Origin: Marinobacter maritimus
GTDB taxonomy: Bacteria; Pseudomonadota; Gammaproteobacteria; Pseudomonadales; Oleiphilaceae
NCBI RefSeq assembly: GCF_007671675.1
Contig: NZ_VCGW01000004.1
Span: 62,001 to 126,000 of the forward strand
Direction: 5' to 3'
DNA: 64,000 nucleotides
In this document: positions 53,738 to 64,000 of the stretch, piece by piece
How positions within the stretch are numbered: the stretch's first letter is position 1
Layout of the letters: the number at the start of each line of letters is the position of its first letter
Made by a program: the position numbers and the translations under genes
Notes under the pieces: model-generated
Told to the model about the DNA's origin: nothing
The model's input: the letters and a program-made list of their open reading frames with translations, nothing else
Databases searched by the model: none

Positions 53738-56586
53738 CTGAACAGCTCTTGCCAGTCAGTCTGCTCGCTCCAGCTTTGCAGTCGCTCCACGGCGGCGATC
53801 AGCTGATTCTTCTGCAGCTCTGCGTCTGGGGTTGAACCCTTGAGCGCAGTTTCCAGGCGATTTGCCGCCGAGCGCAGCTCCGGAACCCCGCAGTAGCGTG
53901 TTGCGCCGTGAAGTTTGTGCACGCATTCCAACAGGTTTTCCAGGTCGTCTTGGCCCCAGAGCTGTTCAATCCGGGTCAGGTCGGCAGGCAGCTGCTCCAG
54001 GAGCATACTGAATAGCTCTTCTGCAAGATCGGCCTTGCCTGCTGCCAGCTGAATGCTTTCATCCACACTCACGCAGTCCCGCTGCATTTTGCGTGTTGAG
54101 GGTCTCAAAGCACGTCTTGTATCCCGGACTTCCGGCACAGAAAACAGGCCAGCTTGGCTGGCACCTTCGCAGTGGTACCCCGTGCACTCCAGTATGGTTT
54201 CGGCAAGCTGTCCGCTGCTGATGGGCTTGGGAAGGTAACCGTCAAAGCCCTGTCTGAGCAATCGTTCCTGTTCGTCGGCCAGTGCATGCGCCGTAAGTGC
54301 AATGATCGTTGTTCGGTGATTGCTGGTGTCCAGTTCACGAAGGCGGGAGGTGGTTTCCACGCCGTCCATACCCGGCATCTGAAGGTCCATGAAAACCAGA
54401 TCAAACGATTTTTTCCGGGTTTTGCTCAGTGCCTCAAATCCGCTTGATGCGCCCTCTGCAGCCAACTGATAGTCCTGCAGCAGCGTCATGACGAGTTTCA
54501 GGTTGGCTTCGTTATCATCCACGGCCAGTATTCTGGGCATGGTGACGGGAGGCGGTGGCAGGTGGGGCGCATTTTCCTGGTGCGAAATACCGTGCCCAGC
54601 GGTGTTAATGCCGTGCACCAGAAGAAGCAGTTCGTTATAAAGAGCGTCACGGCACACCGGTTTGGAAAGGTGACCACTTGCCAGTCCGGATAAAAGTGTA
54701 TCGTGCACTTCCAGGGTGGGGGTGAGCAACAGTGTGCGGCAATCGCGTTCGATCTCCAGAGCCCGAACCAGTTCACAGTACTGGTTCGAATTGAGCAGGT
54801 GTCGGGTAATTCCGACAATCGCGGCAGCGTACCCTGACTGGTTTTTTTGAGCGTCCTCGATCTGTTCCTGCATGGCGCCTGGCGATGCAACGCGGTCAAC
54901 CGTCATGCCCCATTCCCGCAGGAGATGCTCAACCGCAAGGCCGCAGGTCTTCTGGTGTTCCAGGTAGATAATCCGCTCACCTCGTAGAGCATCTCGGGGC
55001 GCAATCACCTCACCGCTGGAAGAAAGCTCCGGTGTCAGGGTAAACCAGAAGGTGGAGCCTTTCCCCAGTTCACTTTGCAGACCAATCTTGCCGCCCATCT
55101 CTTCCACCAGGCGCTTGGAAATAGCCAGGCCCAGCCCGGTTCCGCCGTACTGCCTGGCCGTTGACGCGTCGGCCTGACTGAATGCGTTGAACAGTGATTG
55201 TTGCTGAACCCGAGACAGTCCCACGCCGGAATCTGTGATGCTCAGGCGAAGGGTAGCCCGATTGTTTTCCTTGTCCTCATCCTCAAGACTGGCACGCAGT
55301 ACCACCTCACCGGTCTGGGTAAATTTGATGGCATTGTTGACCAGATTGGTGATCACCTGCTTGACCCGCAGGGGATCGCCCATGATGTTGTCCGGTACAT
55401 CGTTGTAGACCAGAGGCACAAGGTCCAGGTTTTTGCTGTGGGCTGCAGGTGCCAGCATAACCATGACTTCTTCCACTATGTCCCTGAGTTGGAAAGGAAC
55501 GCGATCCAGGATCAGCTTGCCGGCCTCAATCTTCGAGAAATCCAGAATGTCGTTGATGATCGTCAACAGAATTTCGGAAGACTTGCGTATGGTGCTCAGG
55601 TGATCTCTTTGCTGGCGGGGCAGCGGACTTTTGAGCAGTAATTCGGTAAAGCCGATAATACCGTTGAGCGGCGTTCGGATCTCATGGGACATGTTTGCCA
55701 GAAATTCAGACTTTATCCGGCTGGCCTCCAGGGCCTCCTTGCGCGCGAGGTCCAGTTCAATATTCTGGATTTCAATGGTCTCCAGAGTCTCGCGCAGGTC
55801 TTCCGTTGCCTGATCAATGTTCTGTTGCATTTCTGCCTGGGCGTTGCTCAGTTCCTCCGCCATGGCGTTGAGGCCGGATTCCAGCTGCTCAAATTCCGGA
55901 CCTGCACAGGTATGAACCCGAGTATCGAGTTTACCTTGTTTGAGCTTAGCCACTGCCTCGTTCAGTTCGAACACCGGGCCGGTAAAGGCGCGGCTCAGGC
56001 GCAGTGCGATCAGCAGACTGAAAACAACGCCGCCAAGTACCAGTAGAAGCGAGAGCAACAAGGCCTTGTAAGTCTCTTTTTCAGTGCGGATATGGGACAT
56101 CTCTACGGCTACCCAGCCCAATGGTGCGCGTTGTTGTGCGGCTGACTGCAGGGAGTCCGTATCAAGCATGCTCTGAATCATCAGGTCCTGCAGGAAAACC
56201 GGAGTGACAAAACGGGTGCTGGTTTTGCGGGCGATGCGGCTTGCCTGTTCGCTTGCCAGCTCTTTGCTGTCAAGGTTGTCAGAACTGCCCGGGCCGGTGT
56301 GCAGCAAGCGGCGGCGGTCGCTGTCGAAGAACGTGATTGATCGCACATCCTGCTCTTCCAGAAGCGCGTTGGACAGGTTGCTTAACAAACTGCGATTGGC
56401 GGTGAAAAGGCCGTATTCAGAGCCGGCAGCAAGCTGGCGAGAAAGCGATTCGCCGCGATCCTTTAGCAGGCTTTCAATGTTGGTCACCCAGCTATAGGTA
56501 AAAAACAGCCCCAGCATCAGTGTGGTGAGGAGGGTGGGAACCAGAGTTACCACCAGCACTTTTTTGCGAATGCCCCAACGCCGCAT
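53710..56586 (-). CDS. barA: BarA/GacS-type hybrid sensor kinase
   Basis: The sensor kinase of the GacS/GacA (BarA/UvrY) system that controls the Csr/Rsm small RNAs. In 958 residues: membrane helix (about 12-32), periplasmic sensor, membrane helix (about 170-195), HAMP and coiled coil, phosphotransfer His301 ([11 protein letters not shown]), ATPase domain ([17 protein letters not shown]), a receiver with Asp734 ([11 protein letters not shown]), and a C-terminal Hpt domain with His890 ([10 protein letters not shown]). Between ATPase and receiver (about 540-640) is a degenerate receiver-like region lacking the Asp. It is divergent from cysM. Confidence 0.94.
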   Translation of the reverse strand: MRRWGIRKKVLVVTLVPTLLTTLMLGLFFTYSWVTNIESLLKDRGESLSRQLAAGSEYGLFTANRSLLSNLSNALLEEQDVRSITFFDSDRRRLLHTGPGSSDNLDSKELASEQASRIARKTSTRFVTPVFLQDLMIQSMLDTDSLQSAAQQRAPLGWVAVEMSHIRTEKETYKALLLSLLLVLGGVVFSLLIALRLSRAFTGPVFELNEAVAKLKQGKLDTRVHTCAGPEFEQLESGLNAMAEELSNAQAEMQQNIDQATEDLRETLETIEIQNIELDLARKEALEASRIKSEFLANMSHEIRTPLNGIIGFTELLLKSPLPRQQRDHLSTIRKSSEILLTIINDILDFSKIEAGKLILDRVPFQLRDIVEEVMVMLAPAAHSKNLDLVPLVYNDVPDNIMGDPLRVKQVITNLVNNAIKFTQTGEVVLRASLEDEDKENNRATLRLSITDSGVGLSRVQQQSLFNAFSQADASTARQYGGTGLGLAISKRLVEEMGGKIGLQSELGKGSTFWFTLTPELSSSGEVIAPRDALRGERIIYLEHQKTCGLAVEHLLREWGMTVDRVASPGAMQEQIEDAQKNQSGYAAAIVGITRHLLNSNQYCELVRALEIERDCRTLLLTPTLEVHDTLLSGLASGHLSKPVCRDALYNELLLLVHGINTAGHGISHQENAPHLPPPPVTMPRILAVDDNEANLKLVMTLLQDYQLAAEGASSGFEALSKTRKKSFDLVFMDLQMPGMDGVETTSRLRELDTSNHRTTIIALTAHALADEQERLLRQGFDGYLPKPISSGQLAETILECTGYHCEGASQAGLFSVPEVRDTRRALRPSTRKMQRDCVSVDESIQLAAGKADLAEELFSMLLEQLPADLTRIEQLWGQDDLENLLECVHKLHGATRYCGVPELRSAANRLETALKGSTPDAELQKNQLIAAVERLQSWSEQTDWQELFRKHHQRETS

Positions 56587-56809
56587 ACCAGATTCCCGAA
56601 GAATAGCTTAACGCCGCTTGTTGAAGCGGGTTACGTCCTTGTAATAGTAGATCGTCCGGGCACATTTAACCTTGTTTTCAGTGCCAATCTGAACGGAAAA
56701 TACACACGTGATATAGCCGGCAGTCATGGAATTAGCGAGAAGCTGTATTGGGCGACCGGGGCCATAACGCGTATCATGCCAGCGCAAAAGTGTACCACAG
56801 GGTTCTCAT

Positions 56810-57703
56810 ATGCATTTTCCCACAATTGAAGATTATGTCGGGCATACGCCTCTGGTTCGGTTGCAGCGCCTTCCTGGCGATACCAGCAATGTGATTCTGG
56901 CAAAGCTGGAGGGCAATAACCCGGCCGGCTCCGTAAAAGATCGGCCGGCCATCGGGATGATTCAGGAAGCTGAGCGCCGTGGTGAAATCAAGCCAGGCGA
57001 CACGCTGATTGAGGCAACCAGTGGCAATACAGGTATCGCTTTGGCGATGGCTGCGGCAATCAAGGGTTATCGCATGATGCTTATCATGCCGGCGAATATG
57101 AGCGAGGAGCGCCGGGCATCCATGCGCGCTTACGGCGCCGAGATTATCACCGTAAGCCAGGAGGAGGGCATGGAAGTGGCCCGGGATATGGCGCTCAGAA
57201 TGGAAGCGGAGGGTAAGGGCAAGGTGCTTGACCAGTTCAGCAACCAGGATAATCCGCTATCCCATTACCGGACTACCGGCCCGGAAATCTGGGAGCAGAC
57301 CGAAGGGCGTGTCACTCACTTCGTCAGCTCCATGGGTACCACAGGCACTATTATGGGTGTTTCCCGCTACCTCAAAGAGCGCAATCCTGACATCAGCATC
57401 ATTGGCCTTCAGCCAAAAGAAGGTGCGTCCATACCTGGTATCCGCCGTTGGCCGGAAGCCTATCTTCCCAGCATATACGACGCGACGCGTGTGGATCGTG
57501 TGCTGGACATCGGCCAGCAGGAAGCCGAAGAGACCATGCGCGCTCTCGCAGAGAGGGAAGGTATTTTCTGCGGAGTGTCTTCTGGTGGCTCCATCGCAGC
57601 GGCGCTTCAGCTTTCAAAGCAGGTTGAAAACGCCATTATCGTGGCCATTATCTGCGACCGTGGCGACCGCTATTTATCGACCGGCGTCTTCCCCGGCGCC
57701 TGA
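56810..57703 (+). CDS. cysM: Cysteine synthase B
   Basis: A PLP enzyme making cysteine from O-acetylserine and sulfide or thiosulfate. The PLP lysine is Lys43 in GSVKDRPA, and the substrate loop is [14 protein letters not shown]. Compared with CysK, the protein lacks the long C-terminal region and is 297 residues, typical of CysM. Gene order cysM-rlmD-relA-mazG matches Pseudomonas. The 223-bp gap before it shows no clear promoter. Confidence 0.95.
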   Translation: MHFPTIEDYVGHTPLVRLQRLPGDTSNVILAKLEGNNPAGSVKDRPAIGMIQEAERRGEIKPGDTLIEATSGNTGIALAMAAAIKGYRMMLIMPANMSEERRASMRAYGAEIITVSQEEGMEVARDMALRMEAEGKGKVLDQFSNQDNPLSHYRTTGPEIWEQTEGRVTHFVSSMGTTGTIMGVSRYLKERNPDISIIGLQPKEGASIPGIRRWPEAYLPSIYDATRVDRVLDIGQQEAEETMRALAEREGIFCGVSSGGSIAAALQLSKQVENAIIVAIICDRGDRYLSTGVFPGA

Positions 57704-57729
57704 ACCTGACGACACCAAGAGAACAGATT

Positions 57730-59079
57730 ATGAGCAGACGACGCAGGAAGGTACTTCCTACGGAACCCGTGCGCTGTGACGTGGAAAAGCTAAGCCATGA
57801 TGGTCGCGGTATCGCTCGTCAGGACGGCAAAATCCTGTTCGTGGATGGCGCTTTGCCGGGCGAAAAAGTGATGGCCAAGGTGGTGTCGACCCGAAGCAAG
57901 TTTGATGAGCTGCGTACGCTTGAGGTGCTGGAGGCAGCGCCCGATCGACAGCTGCCCCCCTGCGAGTTCGCAGACCTGTGCGGTGGCTGCAGTCTGCAGC
58001 ACATGAGCAGCGACGCGCAGATCCGGTTCAAGGAAGACACGCTGCGCGAGCAATTTGCGCATTTTGGCGGCATAGAGCCTGAAGAGTGGATTGAACCGCT
58101 GCGTCCGGATAGCAACCTGGGATACCGCCGCAAGGCGCGCATGGGCGTGCGCTACGTCAAAGCCCGTGAATCGGTTCTTGTGGGTTTTCGGGAGAAACGC
58201 AATAGTTTCCTTACGGATATTGATCGCTGTGTGGTGCTGGATCCACGCATTGGCGAGCGTATTGTTCCGCTGCGCGAGTTGCTGCACAGCATGGACGCCT
58301 ATGCCCGCATCCCCCAAGTGGAGGTTGCCTGTGGTGACGATACTGCGGCCATGGTGTTCCGCAATATGGATGACCTGAGCGGTGGCGACCGGGAAAAGCT
58401 GATTGCTTTTGGCCAGGCCCACGACTTGCATGTTTACCTTCAGCCCAAAGGCCCCGATACAGTTCACCGAATTTGGCCGGAATCAGCGGGCCGGGTTGAT
58501 GAGCGCCTCAGTTACCGGCTTGATGCGTTCGATCTGACCATGAAGTTTCATCCCATGGACTTTACCCAAGTCAATGCGGGCATCAACAAGGCTATGGTAA
58601 ACAGGGCGGTGGATTGGCTGGATGTGCAGTCGGGAGAGCGAGTGCTGGATCTGTTCTGCGGTCTTGGCAACTTTACGCTACCTCTGGCACGAAAGGGCGC
58701 TCAAGTCATTGGTGTGGAAGGTGACGATGCCATGGTAGCCCGAGGTCGCGAGAATGCAGAACTCAATGGGCTCACGAATGTCGCATTCCATGGCGCTGAT
58801 CTACACGGTGATTTTACGGGCCAGAGCTGGGCAAAAGAGGGTTTTGATAAAATTCTGATTGATCCGCCGCGCTCCGGTGCAGAGGAAATCTGCAAGTACC
58901 TGACCGCATTTAATGCCAGACGTATCGTGTATGTGTCCTGCAATCCGGCCACACTCGCCCGGGATGCAGGCGTGATGGCGCGGAACGGGTACCGCTTGGT
59001 GCGCGCCGGTGTGATGGACATGTTTCCTCACACCACCCATGTCGAGTCTATAGCTCTGTTTGAGCAAGACTCGCGTTGA
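57730..59079 (+). CDS. rlmD: 23S rRNA (uracil-1939-C5)-methyltransferase RlmD
   Basis: Methylates U1939 of 23S rRNA. N-terminal TRAM domain (about 10-70), a [4Fe-4S] cysteine cluster ([14 protein letters not shown] and a later Cys), the AdoMet motif [15 protein letters not shown], the DPPRSGAEE motif and the catalytic Cys in [12 protein letters not shown]. Length 449 residues. It follows cysM after 26 bp. Confidence 0.96.
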   Translation: MSRRRRKVLPTEPVRCDVEKLSHDGRGIARQDGKILFVDGALPGEKVMAKVVSTRSKFDELRTLEVLEAAPDRQLPPCEFADLCGGCSLQHMSSDAQIRFKEDTLREQFAHFGGIEPEEWIEPLRPDSNLGYRRKARMGVRYVKARESVLVGFREKRNSFLTDIDRCVVLDPRIGERIVPLRELLHSMDAYARIPQVEVACGDDTAAMVFRNMDDLSGGDREKLIAFGQAHDLHVYLQPKGPDTVHRIWPESAGRVDERLSYRLDAFDLTMKFHPMDFTQVNAGINKAMVNRAVDWLDVQSGERVLDLFCGLGNFTLPLARKGAQVIGVEGDDAMVARGRENAELNGLTNVAFHGADLHGDFTGQSWAKEGFDKILIDPPRSGAEEICKYLTAFNARRIVYVSCNPATLARDAGVMARNGYRLVRAGVMDMFPHTTHVESIALFEQDSR

Positions 59080-59137
59080 ATCTTTTTGTACGCAGCAAAG
59101 GACTGCTGTGTGAACCATCGGGATTAACAAGGCAGAT

Positions 59138-61378
59138 ATGGTAAAAGTCCGCGAAGACTATGCAATGACTGGCGATGGCCAGGTCGATATTGAGGGATGG
59201 GTGCAACAGATCGCCTCGCAGACTCAACTGGAGGATGTGGAGCAGTTTCGCCGGGCTTGTGAAAAAGCCGCTGAAATCGATTTGCAGGCATTTCGGGAAG
59301 ATCGGCTGTGGGCCTCTGGTTCCAGCAGTTTTCGCATTGGCATTGAAATGGCTCAGGTGTTGGCGGAGCTGCGCCTTGATCAGGCCAGCCTTGTTGCCGC
59401 CATTCTGTACCGGGCTGTGCGAGAAGAGCGGGTTGCCCTTGAGGTTATCCACAAGGAGTTTGGTGACGAGATAGCCGGGCTGATCAATGGTGTACAGCAG
59501 ATGGCGGCCATTTCCTCCATACACCATCCGCTCAAAGGCAATGTCCTTGGGCAGAGTGAAGGCCAGTTGGACAATGTCCGGAAAATGCTGGTTACCATGG
59601 TTGATGATGTCCGGGTCGCGCTGATCAAGCTTGCTGAGCGCACCTGCGCTATCCGCGGTGTGAAGAACGCACCGGAAGAAAAGCGTATGCGGGTCGCCCG
59701 GGAAGTATTCGACATCTATGCGCCTTTGGCTCATCGCCTGGGTATAGGTCACATCAAATGGGAGCTCGAAGACCTCTCGTTTCGTTACCTGCATGAGACG
59801 GCGTACAAGAAAATAGCGAAACTTCTGGATGAAAAACGCCTCGATAGAGAAGGCTATATCCGAAACGTCATTGGCACCCTGCAGGCAGAGCTGAAAGCCT
59901 CAGGCATTGAAGCCGCGCTCTCCGGCCGCGCCAAACATATCTACAGTATCTGGCGAAAAATGCGCCTCAAAGGCATCGATTTTTCCCAGGTATACGACGT
60001 CAGGGCTGTGCGGATTCTGGTCCCGGAGGTTCGGGATTGTTATGCGGCTCTCGGAATTGTGCACACGCTCTGGCGCCACATACCGAATGAGTTCGATGAT
60101 TACGTTGCCAACCCCAAAGAAAACGGCTATCAGTCGCTGCATACTGCGGTGATTGGGCCGGATGGCAAGGTCATGGAAGTTCAGATTCGTACTCATGCGA
60201 TGCACGAAGATGCTGAGTTGGGTGTTTGCGCCCACTGGCTTTACAAGGGTACGGACAGAGGCAACAAATCTTCCGGCTACGATGCCAAAATAAACTGGCT
60301 TCGCCAGGTACTGGAGTGGCAGGAAGAATTGGGTGATCTGTCCGGGTTGGCGGATCACCTGAAGTCTGATGTGGTCTCGGATCGGGTCTACGTTTTCACG
60401 CCTGAAGGGCATGTTGTTGATCTGCCCCAGGGCGCAACACCGGTTGACTTCGCGTACCGTGTTCACACAGAGGTTGGCCACGCCTGCCGCGGTGCCAAGG
60501 TGAACGGTCGTATTGTACCGCTGACGTATCCTTTGAGGACGGGCGAGCAGGTATCCGTTCTCACCTCTAAAAACCATGTCGCGCCTAGCAGGGACTGGTT
60601 GAACCCGAACCTTGGCTATATTCAGACCTCAAGGGCCCGAGCCAAGGTAACGCATTGGTTCAAATTGCAGAATCGCGAACAAAACGTGACCGACGGCCGT
60701 GCCATTATTGAAGACGAATTCAGACGTCTTTCTTTGCACGATATAGACCTGGGTGCGCTGGCGGTAAAAGTGAACTATCACAATGCCGAAGATATGTTCG
60801 CTGCTATTGGCGCCGGTGATCTTCGCCCAGCGGCCGTCGCCAACGTTGCGCAGCAGATGCTGGAGCCGAAATCCGAACAGCTTGACCTGAAGCTGACAGC
60901 TCAGCGACGCAAACCCTACGATACAGAATCCGATATCCACATCCTGGGCGTGGGCAAGTTGAAGACTCAGGTTGCTAAATGCTGCAAGCCTTTGCCTGGA
61001 GATGCCATCGGCGGATACATCACGGTTGGACGAGGCGTCACGGTTCACCGCCAGGATTGCCTGACATTTCTGAATTTACGGGAGCTGGAGCCCAACCGCA
61101 TTATTGAAGTGAGTTGGGGTGGGCAACAGGCTTCAGTCTACCCGGTGGATATCGAAATCGAAGCATACGACAGATCCGGTCTGTTGCGGGATATCACCCA
61201 GGTTTTATCGACATCAAAGAGCGATGTTCTGGCCCTCCACACGGTGACAAATCGTGATGAGAACACTGCCACCATGATTCTCAGTGTGGAGATCTCCAGC
61301 CTGGAGCAGTTGGCGCGATTGCTGGCTCAGATCCGCAACCTCCCCAATATTATCGACGTCAGGCGCAAGCGTTCATGA
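59138..61378 (+). CDS. relA: GTP pyrophosphokinase RelA
   Basis: Makes (p)ppGpp on stalled ribosomes in the stringent response. The N-terminal hydrolase domain is inactive: the HD pair is missing (LYRAVREERVA). The synthetase has GRAKHIYSIWRKM and EFDDYVANPKENGYQSLHT (EFDD, the RelA-type motif). TGS (about 405-470), helical, and C-terminal ACT domains follow. Length 746 residues. mazG overlaps its stop (ATGA). I found no spoT here. Confidence 0.96.
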   Translation: MVKVREDYAMTGDGQVDIEGWVQQIASQTQLEDVEQFRRACEKAAEIDLQAFREDRLWASGSSSFRIGIEMAQVLAELRLDQASLVAAILYRAVREERVALEVIHKEFGDEIAGLINGVQQMAAISSIHHPLKGNVLGQSEGQLDNVRKMLVTMVDDVRVALIKLAERTCAIRGVKNAPEEKRMRVAREVFDIYAPLAHRLGIGHIKWELEDLSFRYLHETAYKKIAKLLDEKRLDREGYIRNVIGTLQAELKASGIEAALSGRAKHIYSIWRKMRLKGIDFSQVYDVRAVRILVPEVRDCYAALGIVHTLWRHIPNEFDDYVANPKENGYQSLHTAVIGPDGKVMEVQIRTHAMHEDAELGVCAHWLYKGTDRGNKSSGYDAKINWLRQVLEWQEELGDLSGLADHLKSDVVSDRVYVFTPEGHVVDLPQGATPVDFAYRVHTEVGHACRGAKVNGRIVPLTYPLRTGEQVSVLTSKNHVAPSRDWLNPNLGYIQTSRARAKVTHWFKLQNREQNVTDGRAIIEDEFRRLSLHDIDLGALAVKVNYHNAEDMFAAIGAGDLRPAAVANVAQQMLEPKSEQLDLKLTAQRRKPYDTESDIHILGVGKLKTQVAKCCKPLPGDAIGGYITVGRGVTVHRQDCLTFLNLRELEPNRIIEVSWGGQQASVYPVDIEIEAYDRSGLLRDITQVLSTSKSDVLALHTVTNRDENTATMILSVEISSLEQLARLLAQIRNLPNIIDVRRKRS

Positions 61379-62226
61379 GCTATTCCATTGATGACCTGAA
61401 AGTGTTGATGGCCCGTCTGAGAGACCCGGAGACCGGTTGTCCCTGGGACGCCAGGCAAACATTCAAAAGCATTGTGCCGCATACACTTGAAGAGGCCCAC
61501 GAAGTGGCGGATGCCATTGAGAGGGAGAGCCATGCGGATCTAAAAGACGAATTGGGCGATCTGCTGTTCCAAGTGATTTTTTACGCACAGATAGGCGCGG
61601 AGGAGGGCCATTTCAGCTTCGATTCTGTGGTCGATAATCTGGTGCGCAAGCTCGTACGCCGTCACCCTCATGTGTTTCCGGAAGGCACGCTGGAAAGCCG
61701 TATTGATCCGGACAGCCGGCCAGATGAAGCCTGGATCAAAGAGAGTTGGGAGCGCATCAAAGCTGAAGAGCGGGCTCAGAAACAGATGCAAGATTCACTG
61801 GCAGCGACGCCAGGCCGGCTTGACGGCATCGCCCGGACCTTGCCGGCGATGGTGCGGGCCGAAAAATTGCAAAAGCGGGCGGCACGGCACGGGTTTGACT
61901 GGCCCAACATAGAGCCGGTGTTCGACAAGCTGCACGAAGAAATCGATGAACTGAAGGAAGCCTGGCAGGCCGCCGAATCCGGACAGGGTGATCTTGATGC
62001 CGTTGAGGATGAACTGGGTGACCTGCTGTTCGTGTGTGTGAATCTGGCGCGCTTTATGAAGGTTAACCCGGAACAGGCGGTCGGCCGTACCAACCACAAG
62101 TTTGAGGCGCGGTTTCGGGCCATTGAGCAGGTTCTGGAGCTCCAGGGCCGCTCATTTGACGAAGAAACCCTCGAAGCACTCGATGAGATCTGGCAATCCG
62201 TTAAGGGTGTGGAAAAGAAAAACTGA
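61375..62226 (+). CDS. mazG: Nucleoside triphosphate pyrophosphohydrolase MazG
   Basis: Hydrolyses (d)NTPs to NMP and PPi, and in E. coli reduces ppGpp accumulation in starvation. Two MazG domains are present: the first (about 1-115) has GCPWDARQTFKSI, EEAHEVADAIE and DELGDLLFQVIF; the second (about 165-260) has LHEEIDELKEAW and EDELGDLLFVCVNLARF. The start overlaps the relA stop, giving a tight functional pair. Length 283 residues. Confidence 0.95.
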   Translation: MSYSIDDLKVLMARLRDPETGCPWDARQTFKSIVPHTLEEAHEVADAIERESHADLKDELGDLLFQVIFYAQIGAEEGHFSFDSVVDNLVRKLVRRHPHVFPEGTLESRIDPDSRPDEAWIKESWERIKAEERAQKQMQDSLAATPGRLDGIARTLPAMVRAEKLQKRAARHGFDWPNIEPVFDKLHEEIDELKEAWQAAESGQGDLDAVEDELGDLLFVCVNLARFMKVNPEQAVGRTNHKFEARFRAIEQVLELQGRSFDEETLEALDEIWQSVKGVEKKN

Positions 62227-62362
62227 CAACCGGTAGGCATAGGTACAATCCGTTACCAAATTGCCAGGTTTCCAGTCATGAGCTTCGTCTACACTTCTCA
62301 CAAGCAAACGCACCTTTGTTTGTGCGCTGTGTGTTCTCAACTGGATGCAGGAGTCAGGTTCG

Positions 62363-62707
62363 ATGAAAATCAATGATCTGGTCAGTTACTGGGACAAGCA
62401 TGCACGAGGTCGGCTTGCCAGAGATGCCTGTTTTATGGCGTTGTCTGATCAGCACCACCGGCAGCTTGAAAAGCTGGCGGCCCTCTATCCCCTGAAAGCC
62501 CCTCAGGATCTGATGCGGGACTTGATATCGGCCGCGCTGGATGAAATAGAAACCGACTTCCCCTACGTCCAGGGAGCCAAGGTAGTGGCTTACGATGAGG
62601 ACGGCTTTGAAATATACGAAGATGAAGGTGTCACCCCCGAATTCGTGCGCCTGAGCCAGAAGCACTTCAAGCGCCTGAAAGCACGCCAGCTTGAATCCGT
62701 GGCGTGA
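62363..62707 (+). CDS. Small conserved protein, paralogue A (pilin-assembly-annotated family)
   Basis: A 114-residue soluble acidic protein starting MKINDLVSYWDKHARG. It shares a pattern with the convergent gene at 62733: MK-x-x-DL near the start, a central helix LxALYPxxxxxD-L/I, and an AALD(E/D) helix. The extra C-terminal half (VVAYDEDGFEIYEDEG) is absent in the other. I recall similar Pseudomonas proteins annotated as pilin assembly or type 1 pili tip component, without experimental support known to me. ATG 62363 has AGGAG 9 bases upstream and is preferred over ATG 62345. Confidence 0.7.
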   Translation: MKINDLVSYWDKHARGRLARDACFMALSDQHHRQLEKLAALYPLKAPQDLMRDLISAALDEIETDFPYVQGAKVVAYDEDGFEIYEDEGVTPEFVRLSQKHFKRLKARQLESVA

Positions 62708-62732
62708 CTGAGCAGCCCTGAGTCAGGCTGGC

Positions 62733-62966
62733 TTAACTGCTTTTACCTTCCAACTTTTCTTTCAGTGGGCCCTGGCTGGCCAGATCGTCCAGGGCTGCAC
62801 CAATCACATCATTGAGAATGTCGCTTTCGCTGCGGTCAGGATAAAGCTCTGCCAGCGCAGAGATGCGCGCTGCGTCTTCCAGCGGAAGTCTGAGATTGTA
62901 GTCGTGGGTTCGCTCTGCAGGCTGTTTTTTTTGTTCCCACTGTTTGGGCAGGTCCGTGACTTTCAT
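62733..62966 (-). CDS. Small conserved protein, paralogue B
   Basis: A 77-residue protein starting MKVTDLPKQWEQKK, transcribed toward paralogue A. The segment LPLEDAARISALAELYPDRS, then DVIGAALDDL, aligns without gaps to paralogue A, so the two are related; its short length stops before the acidic tail. GAGGAG lies 6 bases before its ATG. The function is unknown; a small helical regulator of DNA or protein binding is possible but unproven. The two stops are 25 bp apart. Confidence 0.7.
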   Translation of the reverse strand: MKVTDLPKQWEQKKQPAERTHDYNLRLPLEDAARISALAELYPDRSESDILNDVIGAALDDLASQGPLKEKLEGKSS

Positions 62967-63081
62967 GGAAGCTCCTCGTATGTGTTACCGCAACTACGGC
63001 AGCAATCGCCAATAGACTTTTCCGGCTGTTCCTTAGTATCGTTAGTTTACTTTGCCTCCGTCAATTTAAAAGGACGCCAAT

Positions 63082-64000
63082 GTGACTGAGTTGCACCCTG
63101 ATCTTCGTGAAAATGTCCGTATGCTGGGCGAGCTGCTGGGGCAGAGTATCCAGCGCCATCCTGGTCAGGACTGTTTCGAGCTTATTGAGGAAATCCGTGC
63201 TGCGGCCAAATCTGATCGGCGGCAGGAAAGTGGCTCCGGTCAACGCCTGGTCAATCTTCTCGGCAAGCTGAGTGACGATGAACTGCTACCGGTTACCAGA
63301 GCGTTTAACCAGTTCCTCAATCTTGCGAACCTTGCTGAACAGTATCATGGCATTCGCCGAAGGCGGGGTCACCCTTCTGACCTGATGGTTGAACCGATCG
63401 ACGGCGTATTTGAGCGCCTGGAAAGCAGCGGTGTCAGCCCTGAAGCGCTGCACAAGTGCGTGGCGGACCTGCGGGTAGAGTTCGTGCTAACAGCGCACCC
63501 TACTGAAGTGGCGCGCCGTACGCTGATCATGAAATATGATGAAATGTCGGAGTGCCTGGCCAGCCTGGATCACGATGACCTTATGCCGGCTGAGCGAGAG
63601 GCGATTACAGAGCGTCTGTCCCGGTTGGTGGCAGAGGCCTGGCACACGGATGAGATCCGGCATGAGCGGCCCACCGCAGTTGATGAAGCCAAGTGGGGGT
63701 TTGCGGTTATCGAAAACAGTCTTTGGCATGCTCTGCCGCGGTTTCTCGGGAACCTTGACGCATCCCTGCAAAAGGCGACTGGAAAGGGCTTGCCATTGCA
63801 GGCGACTCCAGTTCGCATTGCGTCCTGGATGGGTGGAGACAGGGACGGCAACCCGAACGTCACCCATCAGGTGACTCAAAAGGTGTTTCTGCTCGGGCGC
63901 TGGATGGCGGCGGATCTTTTTCTCCGTGATATTCAGTCATTGCGGGCCGAGCTTTCCATGTGGCAAGCGAGTGACGAACTGCGGGGCCTGGCAGGCGACT
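63082..64000 (+). CDS. ppc: Phosphoenolpyruvate carboxylase (N-terminal part, runs off the window)
   Basis: Carboxylates phosphoenolpyruvate to oxaloacetate, replenishing the TCA cycle. The first 306 residues are visible. They include the catalytic His139 in VLTAHPTEVARRT and the SWMGGDRDGNPNVT active-site loop. Translation starts at GTG 63082 (VTELHPDLRENVRMLGELLG), with AAGGAC 7 bases upstream. The gene continues beyond 64000; about two-thirds is missing. It is preceded by 115 bp that it shares with divergent paralogue B. Confidence 0.96.
   Translation, partial: MTELHPDLRENVRMLGELLGQSIQRHPGQDCFELIEEIRAAAKSDRRQESGSGQRLVNLLGKLSDDELLPVTRAFNQFLNLANLAEQYHGIRRRRGHPSDLMVEPIDGVFERLESSGVSPEALHKCVADLRVEFVLTAHPTEVARRTLIMKYDEMSECLASLDHDDLMPAEREAITERLSRLVAEAWHTDEIRHERPTAVDEAKWGFAVIENSLWHALPRFLGNLDASLQKATGKGLPLQATPVRIASWMGGDRDGNPNVTHQVTQKVFLLGRWMAADLFLRDIQSLRAELSMWQASDELRGLAGD

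Overview
This is about 64 kb of chromosome from a gammaproteobacterium, most likely Marinobacter or a close relative. Gene order matches blocks known from Pseudomonas and its relatives: minC-minD-minE; corB-like/ypjD beside ffh and rpsP-rimM-trmD-rplS; xerD-dsbC-hom-thrC-recJ-prfB-lysS; ygfZ-ygfX-sdhE-nadB beside rpoE-rseA-rseB-rseC-mucD; lepA-lepB-DUF4845-rnc-era-recO-pdxJ; and barA beside cysM-rlmD-relA-mazG. The genus call is inference from gene order and protein similarity recalled from memory. The sequence holds almost entirely core genes. No rRNA, tRNA, CRISPR array, insertion sequence or prophage gene was recognised.

Region by region. 1-2.7 kb: a terminated gene end, then the leftward group DUF1244-HopJ-minC and minD-minE (division-site selection). 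2.8-6.8 kb: SOS-type dinB, a leftward glycosyltransferase/PAP2 phosphatase pair with a possible Pho box, and a Tas-type aldo-keto reductase. 7-15.1 kb: a small secreted protein, a long acetyl-CoA hydrolase/transferase coupled to an FKBP-type isomerase, an RstA/RstB-like two-component system, an FbpC-type ATPase without its permease, and argF. 15.3-21.8 kb: grxD, an orphan TonB-like protein, DUF1631, a Yip1-family protein, a CorC/HlyC protein and YpjD.

22-35.8 kb: protein targeting (ffh), the ribosomal protein/tRNA/rRNA maturation operon, xerD, dsbC, threonine synthesis (hom, thrC), recJ, prfB with its programmed frameshift, lysS and ung. The 391-bp recJ-prfB gap is the only gene-free stretch over 300 bp and holds two different large palindromic elements. 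35.8-44.7 kb: HDOD protein, ygfZ, ygfX, sdhE, nadB, then the sigma-E envelope-stress cluster with a good sigma-E-type promoter. 44.7-53.7 kb: a CHASE-PAS-GGDEF-EAL protein sitting between mucD and lepA, then translation, secretion, RNA processing and repair genes. 53.7-64 kb: BarA/GacS-type hybrid kinase, cysM, rlmD, relA, mazG, two small convergent paralogues and the start of ppc, which runs off the window.

No wholly new multi-gene system stands out. The best candidates for a second look are the recJ-prfB palindromes, the overlapping DUF1244-HopJ-minC genes, the Pho-box-like repeats before the glycosyltransferase/PAP2 pair, the altered EAL domain of the inserted c-di-GMP protein, and the two small paralogues before ppc. 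Several starts were moved inward from the longest open frame because of ribosome-binding sites, overlaps or family length; each such choice is explained.
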